A stretch of DNA of 64,000 nt from CALJFL01 sp039964455. Its GTDB lineage: Bacteria; Pseudomonadota; Gammaproteobacteria; Pseudomonadales; Halieaceae. The stretch lies in the NCBI GenBank assembly GCA_039964455.1, contig JBDVXK010000013.1, forward strand, positions 510,274 through 574,273, given 5' to 3'. A model generated the notes under the pieces. The model did no database searches. It saw nothing but the letters and a program-made list of their open reading frames with translations, and was not told the origin of the DNA. Positions 43,901-53,535 of the stretch are shown here, one piece after another. Position 1 is the stretch's first letter. Each line of letters opens with the position of its first letter. The translations under genes were made by a program, and so were the position numbers.

Positions 43901-45562
43901 TTACTTGAGGAGGATGTTGCGCTCGCCTTCCTCAGTCGCAAGGTTAATTTCCTCATTGAGACAAAAGCCCGCAGCGAGCCAGCTGGGCTCACAGTCATAG
44001 ATGAGTCGTCCGCGGTCGCCCAGTTGCCGGTCCAGTATTTTACGCGCATGCCCTGGGGGCATACCCCGGGCATACTCATCCCGAAGGCTGTCCGAGGGCC
44101 GGGGCCAGGTAGACCAGTCACGCGGTGCTCTCCAGCCTGGGGGTGGCACCAACTGTGACCTGACGCCAGAGATAGGGTATAGGGCTCGCCAATCGCGAAC
44201 TTCCTGCGCTAACTGACGCACCACCTCAGGATACTCCTGAGCCAGGTTGTTGTACTCGTAGGGGTCATCGGCGATGCGGAACAGGTGGTTGGTTATATTT
44301 GTACCTTCGTTGTCCTGCTCGATTTCCTGCACGAGTTTCCAGTGTTCATTGAACGCTGTGATCGAAAACGAGCCGTAGGTGGGTGTCTCGGAGGCGAAGA
44401 ATACGGTTTGTTGTCGCGGTGAGGGCACGTCATCAACAATGGCCGGCCACATGTTCTGGCCATCCATCTTGCGGGTAATGCCAGTCTCTATACCGGCCGC
44501 CGCTGCCAGTGTGGGAAACACATCCATCACCGTCATGATCTGTTCCATCTTGGTGCCCTGGCTTATTGCTGCGGGCCAGCGCATCACGGACACGACGCGT
44601 ATGCCGCCTTCAAATGTCTCACCCTTTCCGCCTCTTAAAGGCACATTGTCGGCCCCGCCAGTGGCGTAGGCTGCCCCGCCGTTGTCACTAAAAAACAGCA
44701 CGATTGTGTTGTCGGCGATACCCTGCTCCTCCAGGGTGACCAGCACCTGTGCAATGGCCTGATCCATGGCGTCGACCACGGCGGCGTACAGGGGGCGGGC
44801 ACTGGGGCGGCCGGTCATTTTGCGTATGCGGCGGGTATTGTCGGTATTGCGCGCCCGGGCAGGCTTACGGTCATCAACCATGTCGGCGTACTTCGCCAAT
44901 AAATCTTCGGGGGCTTCCAGTGGCGTGTGCGGTGCGATAAACGGCATGTAGACGAAAAAGGGTTTCTCCGTATCACGCTCACGAATATAGCGGGACACTT
45001 CATCGGCGAGCAGGAAAGTTTCGTAGCCGTCTTTGGTTATGGACTGGCCATTTAACTGAAAGTCTTTGCCACCCTGGTTGGAGAAAGGAGGAAAGTAACC
45101 AACCTCGGTGTGCAGGTGGCCGAAGAAGTGCTCAAAGCCACGGTTGTTCGGGTGGAAGTCCTGCTGGGCGTGGCCCAGGTGCCACTTGCCCACCATCGCT
45201 GTCTGGTAGCCGGCATCGCGGAATGCCATGGGCATAAATTGCTCATCCGGGTGAATGCCGTTATTCATCCACGGCATGATGGTGGCATAGGCAACACCAA
45301 GGCGAATCGGGTCGCGACCTGTCATCAGGGCAGCCCGTGTTGGCGAGCAGATGGGAGTGGTGTAGAAGCGGTCCAGCTGCACACCCTCGGCGGCTAACTG
45401 GTCCAGTGCCGGGGTATCGATGGGCCCCTGATGATAGCCTACATCGGCCCAACCCAGGTCATCTGCCACCATCACGATAATGTTGGGTTGCTCGCTGGCA
45501 AATGTCAGGGTGCTGGCCAATAGTGATATTGCCAAAAGCAAGGCATTCGAAAGACGGCTCAT
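43901..45562 (-). CDS. Arylsulfatase-type sulfatase
   Basis: 553 residues from the ATG at 45562, preceded by GAGAGGAC; an upstream ATG at 45586 would add MNDREDIK. Signal peptide MSRLSNALLLAISLLASTLTFA. The sulfatase signature CSPTR is intact at C72-R76; its Cys is normally converted to formylglycine by a maturation enzyme not encoded here. The metal ligands in MVADDLGW and FFSDNGG, and GKWHLGH, are present. It would act in the periplasm on a sulfate ester, perhaps of marine polysaccharides. The last 100 residues are Cys/Trp-containing and unusual in composition. Confidence 0.9.
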   Translation of the reverse strand: MSRLSNALLLAISLLASTLTFASEQPNIIVMVADDLGWADVGYHQGPIDTPALDQLAAEGVQLDRFYTTPICSPTRAALMTGRDPIRLGVAYATIMPWMNNGIHPDEQFMPMAFRDAGYQTAMVGKWHLGHAQQDFHPNNRGFEHFFGHLHTEVGYFPPFSNQGGKDFQLNGQSITKDGYETFLLADEVSRYIRERDTEKPFFVYMPFIAPHTPLEAPEDLLAKYADMVDDRKPARARNTDNTRRIRKMTGRPSARPLYAAVVDAMDQAIAQVLVTLEEQGIADNTIVLFFSDNGGAAYATGGADNVPLRGGKGETFEGGIRVVSVMRWPAAISQGTKMEQIMTVMDVFPTLAAAAGIETGITRKMDGQNMWPAIVDDVPSPRQQTVFFASETPTYGSFSITAFNEHWKLVQEIEQDNEGTNITNHLFRIADDPYEYNNLAQEYPEVVRQLAQEVRDWRALYPISGVRSQLVPPPGWRAPRDWSTWPRPSDSLRDEYARGMPPGHARKILDRQLGDRGRLIYDCEPSWLAAGFCLNEEINLATEEGERNILLK

Positions 45563-45773
45563 TTTTATGTCCTCTCTATCATTCACGGTAGGCGTGCGGC
45601 CACCCGTTGCGCTAGGCGAGTATAGACCTAAGCTGCCGGGTCTTCAGGGCGACGGTTCGCGATACTGGACCGAGACAGGTAAAAGACACCTGCCCTTTAT
45701 AGGTATAGACAGTCACAGGGTGGCTTTCTATGATGCGGTCTCGCTGGCGTCGCCCGTTTGTGAGGGGCAGATA

Positions 45774-46475
45774 ATGAAACTGGGAATTCTTAAAACAGAT
45801 ACGGTCAGACCGGAGTGGGTGCCAGAGTTCGGCGAGTACCCCGATATGTTTATGGCATTGTTGGGCCGCCTGGACCCGCAGCTGGAATTTGAAGTTTATG
45901 ACGCGGAGCGCAGCGAATACCCTGACGATATAAATGCGGTGGATGCCTACCTGATTACCGGCAGTAAGAGCAGCGTTTATGAAGACAAAGCCTGGATTCG
46001 AACGTTGGAGGATTTTGTTCGTGAACTGGATCGTCACGGTAAGAAGATGATCGGTATCTGTTTCGGTCATCAGCTGATTGCTCAGGCGCTGGGCGGCAGA
46101 ACTACCAAGTCAGATAAGGGCTGGGGAGTAGGGCTGCACACCTATGCCTTTGACAAAGCGCCTGCCTGGCACGATCAGGGCGATGCAGATTTCAGCGTAC
46201 TGGTTAGTCACCAGGATCAGGTGGTTGCAGTTCCCGAGGGAACCCAGGTGCTTGCCAGCAGCGATTTTTGTGAGAACGCGGTGTGCCAGAATGGAGACCA
46301 CATCCTGACGTTTCAGGGGCATCCTGAATTTATACCCGCGTACTCCCAGGAAATTATGGATTTGCGCAGGGAAGTGATTGGAGAGGATGTTTACAGTGGC
46401 GGCGTGGCCTCGTTGCAAGGCCAGCCTGAACGCGACCGCATAGGCCGCTGGATTCTCAATTTCCTGAAAAGCTAG
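45774..46475 (+). CDS. Class I glutamine amidotransferase-like protein
   Basis: 233 residues from the ATG at 45774, preceded by GAGGGGCAG. The GATase1 nucleophile is C96 in IGICFGHQLIAQALGG, and the His/Glu pair is in FQGHPEF (about 181). It resembles stand-alone GMP-synthase-like amidotransferases, some of which act on gamma-glutamyl compounds. The acceptor domain is absent, so the reaction is uncertain. An open frame extends upstream to 45480 but has no family similarity. It overlaps the convergent STAS gene by four bases. Confidence 0.88.
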   Translation: MKLGILKTDTVRPEWVPEFGEYPDMFMALLGRLDPQLEFEVYDAERSEYPDDINAVDAYLITGSKSSVYEDKAWIRTLEDFVRELDRHGKKMIGICFGHQLIAQALGGRTTKSDKGWGVGLHTYAFDKAPAWHDQGDADFSVLVSHQDQVVAVPEGTQVLASSDFCENAVCQNGDHILTFQGHPEFIPAYSQEIMDLRREVIGEDVYSGGVASLQGQPERDRIGRWILNFLKS

Positions 46476-46846
46476 TCGCCCTTGACCTTGCTCTGCATGG
46501 AGTCGAGGTATTCATCCAGCTCTTCATCGTTGGCGAAAACTGCCATGTCTGGCAGTGCTTTCAGAATTTCGAAGACCTTGTCGATATGGGGTTTTCTATT
46601 CGCCGCGGCAAGCCTTCGGCCGGCTGACTTGGTTTGCTTGGCCGCTTTGAAAATTACCCGCAGCCCGGCAGAGCTGATGTAATCCAGTTCTTTCATATCC
46701 AGAACGGTTAACTGGTGACCCTCCGCAACGATTTTTTGCAGCCGCTCCTCGAACTCCGGTGCGGTATCGGTGTTCAGCGCGCCTTTTAATCCGACTCTTG
46801 CGACGGAATTTTCTTGATCCACGGATACGGTGGTAGTCAGGTCCAT
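46472..46846 (-). CDS. STAS-domain anti-sigma factor antagonist-like protein
   Basis: A 124-residue STAS protein of the SpoIIAA/RsbV type. The phosphorylation site region LDMKELDYISSAGLRVI is present, with S58/S59 as the likely target. Such proteins bind an anti-sigma or related kinase when unphosphorylated. It lies 29 bases downstream of a membrane SpoIIE phosphatase that also carries an HATPase domain, so the two could make a compact partner switch. The end effector is not in the window. ATG at 46846. Confidence 0.9.
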   Translation of the reverse strand: MDLTTTVSVDQENSVARVGLKGALNTDTAPEFEERLQKIVAEGHQLTVLDMKELDYISSAGLRVIFKAAKQTKSAGRRLAAANRKPHIDKVFEILKALPDMAVFANDEELDEYLDSMQSKVKGD

Positions 46847-46875
46847 GTCAGCCTCTTGTATTTATCTCTCGTTGC

Positions 46876-49230
46876 TTAATCGTGCTGCAATAGTTTAACA
46901 ACTCGCAGCAAATTCTGGTCGCCCTCGCGGCGATAGACCTGTTCATCGGTCAGTTGTGTGACCAAGTGTACACCAAGACCACCGATTTCCGCAGACTCGA
47001 TATCGGCGCCTAATGGCGACCTGTGTGCGTCTTCAAGCGGGTTGAAGGCCACGCCGCCGTCGACAATGGTGAGTATTAGCGAGTTCCCTGTTGTCGCGAC
47101 TTGCACCGTCAACTCAGCATCTTCCGGTAGGCCAGCGTACTTGCGTACATTGGTTACCAGTTCTTCCAGCACCAGCGTCATTTCCATGATGATATCTGGC
47201 GCAACACCAGTCTGCTCCAGCGCGTGCTCCAGCCATTCACCCGAGCTGGCGTTCAGCTGTGCATCGAGTTTGAAGCTGCGGCTCAACTGGTCTGTGCTCG
47301 AACTTACTGCGGCTTTGGCTTCTGGAATATCAAGCAACATTAGGGTGATATCGTCTGACTGTGCTGTGCCGGCAGCAAAGGAATCGACGCTGTCGATAAT
47401 CCCTATCCCAGCATCTTCCACCGCCTCATCTACGCCAGCAGCCAGGCGCTGATTAAAGCGCTCCATACCAAACATTTCCGCGTCGATATTAAAGGCTTCG
47501 TCGATACCGTCTGTATATATCGCCAGGCGGTCGCCTGCTTGCAACTGAAGGGTGTTGGCGGAGAACTGTAAGCCACTGGCTAGAGCCAGTGCTGGCCCGG
47601 CATCTTGCTCGATAGTATTTGCAACGCCGTTGCGTAGCAGACTGGGAGGCGTGTGGCCGGCGCTGGCAAAGGTCAGGGCGTAGCTTTGCAGATCGAGTAC
47701 GCCAAGGAACAGCGTGACGAACATGCAATTTTCATTGTCCTGCTCCAGGGCATCATTGAGCAGGCTCATGCCAGCCTCGGGTTGTATCAGGTTAGCGCGC
47801 TGTTGTTGTAGCAGGCTCATCGCCCTGGCCATAAATAGTGCGGCAGGAACACCTTTGTCCGACACGTCACCGACGATCAGGTAAAGGCGCTGTTCGTCTC
47901 TGTAGTAACTGTAGAGGTCACCGCCCACAGTTTTTGCTGGCCGCACTTTGGCCCACAAATTAAAAGCTTCAGCCTTCTCGATCGCTTCGCCACCCTGGGG
48001 GAGCATCGCCATCTGGATTTCGCGTGCGGCGGTGAGTTCACCCTCTAATCGGCTGCGCGCTGCAGTGACCTCTTCCAAGCTTGATATATAGCTCCTCAGA
48101 TCGGTTTGCATGGATGCAAAAGATCTAATCAGCCGGGCTACTTCATCGTGACCCTTAGCTCTGGGAAGTGGTGCTCGCAATTCGCCGCCACCGATTGCGT
48201 CTACTGCAATGGCTAATTTTGTTAGCGGTGAGGTAAGCCTTCTTACAATCAGTGTCCCCGATAACACCATTATGATTAAGATAATGGTGCTCAGGATTGT
48301 CGACTTCGCGGTGAACTCTCGTAACGGAGCTAATAGTTCATCTTCTGAATAAACCACGCCAAACGGCCAGTCAGTAGTTCTCAAACGGCTGGTTCGAATA
48401 GCACACTTGTCATCGATGTGTGGGCATTGCACGAGCTGCGGTTTGTCTTCAAGTTGATCCGAGCCCGAAATAGCGCGCTCCCAAGAAGATGCCTCCGGCG
48501 AGGTGTAGATAAGATCGCGATAATTTCTCATGGCTGACGAATCTGCCTTCGAAGCTAAAATGGCGCCTTCGCCACTGACTAAAAAAGCGTACCCGTTATC
48601 GCCCAGCCTGAGGCGAGAGATGTAGGCTTTGAGCTCTTCCAGGGTGACGTCTGCTGTTACAACGCCAAAGAGCTCCGGTGCACCGTTTGTATCTTCGCGA
48701 TATACAGGAATTGAGTATGTTGTCATTAACACTTCGGCGCCGAGCTCATCAAAGTATGGCTCTACCCAAACAGGCTTACCTGCCGCTATTGGCTGTGTAT
48801 ACCAGTGTTGACTCCAGTAGTTTTCTGGGCCGTCAGCCAAATTTTTCCGCTGAATAAGCCCGCCAGCCTTATGGTAGTAGGGAGCAAAGCCGGCTTCATC
48901 CGAGGTTAATTCAGGATTCAGGGCGATCGCTGCACCGAAGACGTCAACATTGGTTTCGACGATATCTCTTAATAGATTTTCGAGCTGCTCCTCAGTCAAA
49001 TCTTGTCGACCCAAAAAATTGGCCATGAAGTGAGCTGAGCTTTCAACGCCGTCCAGCATATTTTCAAGATCGGAGATGGAGTTTCTGACCGTTACCAAGG
49101 ACTCTTCCCGCAGTCGATCCAATATCTCGTCGCGTGCGAGGCGGTAGTCGATTGTCATTGCTGCGGCGATGATCAGTGCCGAGCTCATACTCAGCAATAA
49201 AATCAGACGGAAAGTGAAGCTATTTCGCAT
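46876..49230 (-). CDS. Membrane sensor SpoIIE-type phosphatase with HAMP and HATPase domains
   Basis: 784 residues from the ATG at 49230 (MRNSFTFRLILLLSMSSALII). Transmembrane helix 1 (about 7-28), a periplasmic dCache-like sensor (about 40-300), helix 2 (ILSTIILIIMVLSGTLIV), HAMP, a PP2C/SpoIIE phosphatase (about 430-640, with VGGDLYSYY, LIVGDVSDKGVPAALFMA and YTDGIDEAF), then an HATPase_c domain (about 655-784, with LVLEELVTNVRKYAG). The likely role is to sense a periplasmic ligand and set phosphorylation of the adjacent STAS protein. A longer start at 49305 runs into the upstream gene and is not favoured. Confidence 0.92.
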   Translation of the reverse strand: MRNSFTFRLILLLSMSSALIIAAAMTIDYRLARDEILDRLREESLVTVRNSISDLENMLDGVESSAHFMANFLGRQDLTEEQLENLLRDIVETNVDVFGAAIALNPELTSDEAGFAPYYHKAGGLIQRKNLADGPENYWSQHWYTQPIAAGKPVWVEPYFDELGAEVLMTTYSIPVYREDTNGAPELFGVVTADVTLEELKAYISRLRLGDNGYAFLVSGEGAILASKADSSAMRNYRDLIYTSPEASSWERAISGSDQLEDKPQLVQCPHIDDKCAIRTSRLRTTDWPFGVVYSEDELLAPLREFTAKSTILSTIILIIMVLSGTLIVRRLTSPLTKLAIAVDAIGGGELRAPLPRAKGHDEVARLIRSFASMQTDLRSYISSLEEVTAARSRLEGELTAAREIQMAMLPQGGEAIEKAEAFNLWAKVRPAKTVGGDLYSYYRDEQRLYLIVGDVSDKGVPAALFMARAMSLLQQQRANLIQPEAGMSLLNDALEQDNENCMFVTLFLGVLDLQSYALTFASAGHTPPSLLRNGVANTIEQDAGPALALASGLQFSANTLQLQAGDRLAIYTDGIDEAFNIDAEMFGMERFNQRLAAGVDEAVEDAGIGIIDSVDSFAAGTAQSDDITLMLLDIPEAKAAVSSSTDQLSRSFKLDAQLNASSGEWLEHALEQTGVAPDIIMEMTLVLEELVTNVRKYAGLPEDAELTVQVATTGNSLILTIVDGGVAFNPLEDAHRSPLGADIESAEIGGLGVHLVTQLTDEQVYRREGDQNLLRVVKLLQHD

Positions 49231-49246
49231 GTTGGGTGCGCAACTT

Positions 49247-49687
49247 TTACCAGCTGCCAGTGTTCTCCATGGACTGCCAGGGCTCCTGCGGTGGCAGTGA
49301 GTCACCCTCCTGCAGAAGTTCGATGGAGATACCGTCCGGGGAGCGTATGAATGCCATGTGACCGTCGCGAGGAGGGCGGTTAATAGTTACGCCGTTGTCC
49401 ATCAGGTGTTGGCAGGTGTCGTAAATGTTATCGACCCTGTAGGCGAGATGGCCGAAGTTGCGACCTTCGTCGTATTCCTCGGTGTCCCAGTTCCAGGTGA
49501 TTTCCACAAATGGACTTTGGTTCTCTTTGGCGGCGTCTACATCGCCGGGTGCTGCGAGAAATACCAGGGTGAAACGCCCCTGTTCGCTTTCATAGCGATT
49601 GACCTCCACCAGGCCCAATTTGGTGCAGTAAAAATCCAGTGTTTCATCGAGGTCGCGGGCGCGAACCATGGTGTGCAGATATCTCAT
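49247..49687 (-). CDS. gloA: Lactoylglutathione lyase / glyoxalase I-like VOC protein
   Basis: A 146-residue VOC-fold enzyme converting the methylglyoxal-glutathione hemithioacetal to S-lactoylglutathione. It starts MRYLHTMVRARDLDETLDFY. The metal ligands expected in GloA are visible: H5, Glu in PFVEITWNW, His in GHLAYRVDN and Glu in ISIELLQ. Length is close to GloA (about 135-150). It lies 16 bases before the phosphatase start, so it may be in one transcript with it. A longer C-terminal tail, PQEPWQSMENTGSW, is unusual. Confidence 0.88.
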   Translation of the reverse strand: MRYLHTMVRARDLDETLDFYCTKLGLVEVNRYESEQGRFTLVFLAAPGDVDAAKENQSPFVEITWNWDTEEYDEGRNFGHLAYRVDNIYDTCQHLMDNGVTINRPPRDGHMAFIRSPDGISIELLQEGDSLPPQEPWQSMENTGSW

Positions 49688-49803
49688 TGGGCCATCCTGT
49701 TAGCGCCATTGCTGGCAATCAACAAAATCCGCGCGGTGCGCGCGGACGTGACCCATGTTAGAAGCGTGACGGCTGGCTGGCAAGCCCGTGCCGGTAGCAG
49801 TAG

Positions 49804-51291
49804 TTAGCTGCGGGCGGCTGCCTGTTTGCCTGCCAATTTACCGGAAAAAGTGGCATCGCCCACCGACATGCCACTACTGTAGCCGGCGGCGGTCCTAACT
49901 ACCCCGCAGGCGGTGCGTCCAGCGGCGTAAAGCCCCTGCACCGGCTCACGCTGGGCGTTGACGACTTCACCCGTGGGTAATGTATCCAACCCGCCAAGGG
50001 TAAAGTAGGGGACGAAGGGGCCGCGCCCGGGTGTAATATCCAGTGCGACCAGTGGTGGTTCCAGCGGCGTAAGCCACTCAGCGGCTTTGTGGCACATGGT
50101 ATCTTCGCCCGCTGCGCAGTCTTCGTTGTAGATCCTCAGGGTTTGCACCAGTGTGCCGGTGCGCAGGCCAAGCTCCTGTTCCAGTTCCTCGACGGTTTCG
50201 CCGGTGCCGGCAACCTGCGCGCCCAGGTAGCTCACTCTTTCGTAATCACCGTACTGGTCAACCGTCACAATAAAGTAGAAGCGCTGAGACTGTTGCTTGA
50301 GGACTTCTGCCCCAAGACGACCGTGATAGACATCCTCATTGATAAAACGCTGGCCCTTATCGTTTATCACTATTCCTTCAGTCATGCTTGCCGGTGGGTA
50401 GTAGGGCAGGCTGATAAATCCTTCATGCATATTGATGTCGGCGCCGCCAACAGCCATGCCCATCATGATGCCTGTACCGGTGTCGCCCGGGTTGCCTATG
50501 GGTTCGGTACCCGCTGTCAGCATGGGCGAGTATTTGCGTACCATTTCGTCATTCATGACAAAGCCACCGGCGCAAAGAATCACGCCTTTGTGGGCGCGTA
50601 CATTAAGCTCCTGCTGATTCTTGCGGATGACCACCCCAACGACTGTACCCTCGTCATCGATGATGAGGGTCAGCGCCCTCGTTTCGTATTCCACCGTAAT
50701 CTGCTCGCGCTGCTCGACATTCTCAGTGACGATTTTCATAAACAGAGGCCCCCCATTATCACCCTCAACATACAGGTTGTGGCCCCTGGGGCAGGGTTTG
50801 GCCTGCTCGCTAAAGGGATAGGCTTTTTCCGAACCGGTATATAACAGCCCGTCGTCCGTGAGGCACATGATGGCGCGCTCCTGGTGGAAGCTGTCCTTGA
50901 AAGGCACTCCCAGGCCTACTAACCAATCAAAGTGATCGCTGCTTTTCTCGCAGTAGTTACTAATTTTCTCTTCGTCTGCAGAGGGGCCCGCCGCCATCAT
51001 CATGTAGGTGAACATGTCCTCGGTACTGTCCTCGAAACCACAGGCCTTCTGAACGCGGGTGCCGCCGCTGCCGCCCATGTATATCTCGGCGCTGGACAGT
51101 GCGGTAGAGCCACCGCTGGCGCTGGCCAGCTCAAAAATAGTGACCTGAGCCCCCTCGTCTGCGGCGGCGATAGCCGCGCAGCCACCGGCGCCACCGAAGC
51201 CTACAATGGCGACGTCGGTTTCAATGTCCCAGTTATCTACATCCCGCACATGGCGGGGGGTGCTGGGGCTGGTTTTGCTGGCCTGGCTCAT
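49804..51291 (-). CDS. FAD-dependent fumarate-reductase/ketosteroid-dehydrogenase-type flavoprotein
   Basis: A 495-residue FAD_binding_2 protein. The FAD loop is VAIVGFGGAGGCAAIAAADEG (about 29-48), and GGFVMNDEMVRKYSP and the C-terminal LYAAGRTACGVVRTAAGYSSGMSVGDATFSG are present. The family covers flavocytochrome c fumarate reductases and 3-ketosteroid dehydrogenases. There is no haem domain and no signal peptide, so it is probably cytoplasmic. Reaction unassigned. It is divergent from rdgC across 228 bases that hold both promoters. Confidence 0.87.
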   Translation of the reverse strand: MSQASKTSPSTPRHVRDVDNWDIETDVAIVGFGGAGGCAAIAAADEGAQVTIFELASASGGSTALSSAEIYMGGSGGTRVQKACGFEDSTEDMFTYMMMAAGPSADEEKISNYCEKSSDHFDWLVGLGVPFKDSFHQERAIMCLTDDGLLYTGSEKAYPFSEQAKPCPRGHNLYVEGDNGGPLFMKIVTENVEQREQITVEYETRALTLIIDDEGTVVGVVIRKNQQELNVRAHKGVILCAGGFVMNDEMVRKYSPMLTAGTEPIGNPGDTGTGIMMGMAVGGADINMHEGFISLPYYPPASMTEGIVINDKGQRFINEDVYHGRLGAEVLKQQSQRFYFIVTVDQYGDYERVSYLGAQVAGTGETVEELEQELGLRTGTLVQTLRIYNEDCAAGEDTMCHKAAEWLTPLEPPLVALDITPGRGPFVPYFTLGGLDTLPTGEVVNAQREPVQGLYAAGRTACGVVRTAAGYSSGMSVGDATFSGKLAGKQAAARS

Positions 51292-51519
51292 ATCTGTACC
51301 TATTCCGGCACGGCCGGTGGGTGGTCTCTGGGTGAAGAATTAAAACGCTTTGCCATAGCGCATACAACGGCCGCTGCGGCCACCAACACTAACAATTTCA
51401 CCGTGGTTTGCATTGTTGAGCAGTGTTATCCCCAGACTTGGCCTTTGGCTTTTGGTGAATCGCTGGCAATGACAGAAAGCTGGGGTACAATCCGTTCCTT
51501 TTTCCGGACAGCAGCTCTT

Positions 51520-52425
51520 ATGTGGTTCAAGAATATTCGCGCCTATCGCCTTACCAGCCCTTTTGACCTGACGGCGGAGACACTCGCTGAAAAGCTGGAG
51601 CAGAGGGCGTTTAGCCCATGTACCCCGTCTCAGCCTCTGGCGCTGGGTTGGGTACCACCGGTTGGTGATGAGGAGTCTCCTCTGGCTCACGCGGCCGCTG
51701 GCAGGTTTCTTATCAAGCTAAAGCGTGAGGAGAAGCTGCTGCCTTCCACTGTTGTGCGCGAGCAGCTGGACGAGAAAGTTGCTGAAATAGAGCAGGCGCA
51801 GGCGCGCAAGGTCTATCGTAAGGAACGTCTGAACTTGAAAGACGAAATTATTCAGGATTGCCTGCCCAGGGCATTTTCCCGGTCTTCTTCAGTTCACGCC
51901 TATATTGATGTGCGAGCCAACTGGATTTTTGTCGATGCGGCGAGTGCCGGCAGGGCGGAAGAGCTACTCAACCTTTTGCGTGATTGCATCGGTAGTTTCC
52001 CGGTGGTTTTGCCACAGGTAAATGATGCACCGCTGGCGACGATGACAAACTGGCTGGTGCACAGAAGCCTACCGGATGATTTCGAGCTGGGTACTGAATG
52101 TGAGTTGCGCGAACTGGTTGAAGACGGCGGTATTGTCCGCTGTCGTGGCGTTGATTTGTTGAGCGAAGAGGTGGAAACTCATTTGCATGCTGGTAAACAG
52201 GTTGCTCGCCTGGCAGTGCAGTGGGATGAGCGCGTTAACCTGGTTCTTGCCGAAGACTTATGCCTGCGCCGGCTCAAATTTGCGGACGAGTTAATGAAGG
52301 AAAACGAGGACATTCCCGAGGGTGATGATGCAGCGAGAATTGATGCTGATTTTGCCCTGATGGCTGATGCGGTCACCTCCCTTCAGGACCGAGTGATCGC
52401 CCTGTTTGGCGGTGAGGCCGAGTAA
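51520..52425 (+). CDS. rdgC: Recombination-associated protein RdgC
   Basis: Ring-shaped DNA-binding protein that restrains RecA, important for replication-fork health. 301 residues from the ATG at 51520 (MWFKNIRAYRLTSPFDL), matching the roughly 303 of E. coli. The conserved QPLALGWVPP, LPSTVVREQL and LATMTNWL stretches are visible. The open frame extends upstream to 50932, but that part is antisense to the flavoprotein and lacks similarity. It is the first gene of rdgC-mnmH-selD-DUF1653, 12 bases before mnmH. Confidence 0.96.
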   Translation: MWFKNIRAYRLTSPFDLTAETLAEKLEQRAFSPCTPSQPLALGWVPPVGDEESPLAHAAAGRFLIKLKREEKLLPSTVVREQLDEKVAEIEQAQARKVYRKERLNLKDEIIQDCLPRAFSRSSSVHAYIDVRANWIFVDAASAGRAEELLNLLRDCIGSFPVVLPQVNDAPLATMTNWLVHRSLPDDFELGTECELRELVEDGGIVRCRGVDLLSEEVETHLHAGKQVARLAVQWDERVNLVLAEDLCLRRLKFADELMKENEDIPEGDDAARIDADFALMADAVTSLQDRVIALFGGEAE

Positions 52426-52437
52426 GGCACAAGCGCG

Positions 52438-53532
52438 ATGGCTGGCAGAAATGATACCGAGGATTATCGCCAGCTCTTTCTGACAGATGCTCCCATGATG
52501 GATATGCGGGCGCCAGGCGAGTTCACCCATGGCGCCTTCCCATCGGCGGTCAGTTTGCCCCTGATGACCGATGAAGAGCGGGCAGAGGTCGGTATTTGCT
52601 ACAAACAGCAGGGGCAGGACGCCGCCATTGAGATGGGCCACACGCTTGTGGCCGGCGCTACCCGAGAGCAGCGATTGGCCGATTGGCTGGAGTTTGCCCG
52701 CTCCAATCCGGCAGGCTACCTGTACTGCTTTCGCGGCGGTTTGCGTTCGCAAACAGTGCAGCAGTGGTTGCAGGCAGCAGGCGTAGATTATCCCCTGGTG
52801 CTCGGTGGCTACAAAGCCATGCGCCGATTTCTTATAGACGAACTACAGCGCTCACTGGCACGGGCAGATATCGTGCTGATAGGCGGAAAAACCGGTTCGG
52901 GTAAAACCCGTGTGGTTAATCAGCTTGCGCGCGCATTTGACCTGGAGGGACTTGCCCGGCACCGCGGTTCCACATTTGGTCAGTTGCTCGAACCCCAGCC
53001 CAGCCAGATTGATTTTGAAAACAGTGTCAGCATTGCGCTTATGAAATTGCTGTCGGGTGATCAATCCCGTATCTATCTCGAGGATGAGGGCCGCCTGATA
53101 GGTCGCCTGGCACTCCCAGAGGAGCTGCGTGAGAAGATGACCCAGTCGCCACTTGCCGTTGTGGAGGAAAGCCTCGCCAGTCGCATCCAGGTTGTACTGG
53201 AAGACTATGTCATCGATCTGGGTAATCGCTACGCCCAGGCTTATCCAAAAGATGGCATGGATAGACACCGGCAGAAGTTACAGGCTGATCTTGCCCAGAT
53301 TCGAAAACGCCTTGGCGGTGAACGGCAGCAGGCTGTTGCCGCGATGATCGATGTTGCTTTTGATCTACAGCATCGCGAGGACGACCTGGAGGCGCATCGC
53401 GAGTGGATTGGTGCTTTGCTGGAAACCTATTACGACCCCATGTACGAGTATCAGTTGTCCAGACGAGAGGGCAGGCAATTGTTTAACGGTAATCGCCAGC
53501 AGGTTACCGACTGGGCGTCTGGCGCTTCCTGA
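52438..53532 (+). CDS. mnmH: tRNA 2-selenouridine synthase
   Basis: Replaces sulfur of 2-thiouridine at the wobble position of some tRNAs with selenium, via a geranylated intermediate. 364 residues. A rhodanese domain with catalytic Cys97 in YLYCFRGGLRSQTVQQW, then a P-loop domain with GGKTGSGKT from residue 149. Cys97 lies where it does in the E. coli enzyme. Uses selenophosphate from SelD, encoded 3 bases downstream. The pairing suggests selenium is used here for tRNA modification; no selA or selB is in the window. Confidence 0.95.
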   Translation: MAGRNDTEDYRQLFLTDAPMMDMRAPGEFTHGAFPSAVSLPLMTDEERAEVGICYKQQGQDAAIEMGHTLVAGATREQRLADWLEFARSNPAGYLYCFRGGLRSQTVQQWLQAAGVDYPLVLGGYKAMRRFLIDELQRSLARADIVLIGGKTGSGKTRVVNQLARAFDLEGLARHRGSTFGQLLEPQPSQIDFENSVSIALMKLLSGDQSRIYLEDEGRLIGRLALPEELREKMTQSPLAVVEESLASRIQVVLEDYVIDLGNRYAQAYPKDGMDRHRQKLQADLAQIRKRLGGERQQAVAAMIDVAFDLQHREDDLEAHREWIGALLETYYDPMYEYQLSRREGRQLFNGNRQQVTDWASGAS

Positions 53533-53535
53533 CCG

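Noticed and set aside
45480..45773. Upstream extension of the amidotransferase frame
   Set aside because: Overlaps the sulfatase gene on the other strand, and a good ATG with ribosome site lies at 45774.
50932..51519. Upstream extension of the rdgC frame
   Set aside because: Antisense to the flavoprotein gene; RdgC family members start at MWFKN, at 51520.
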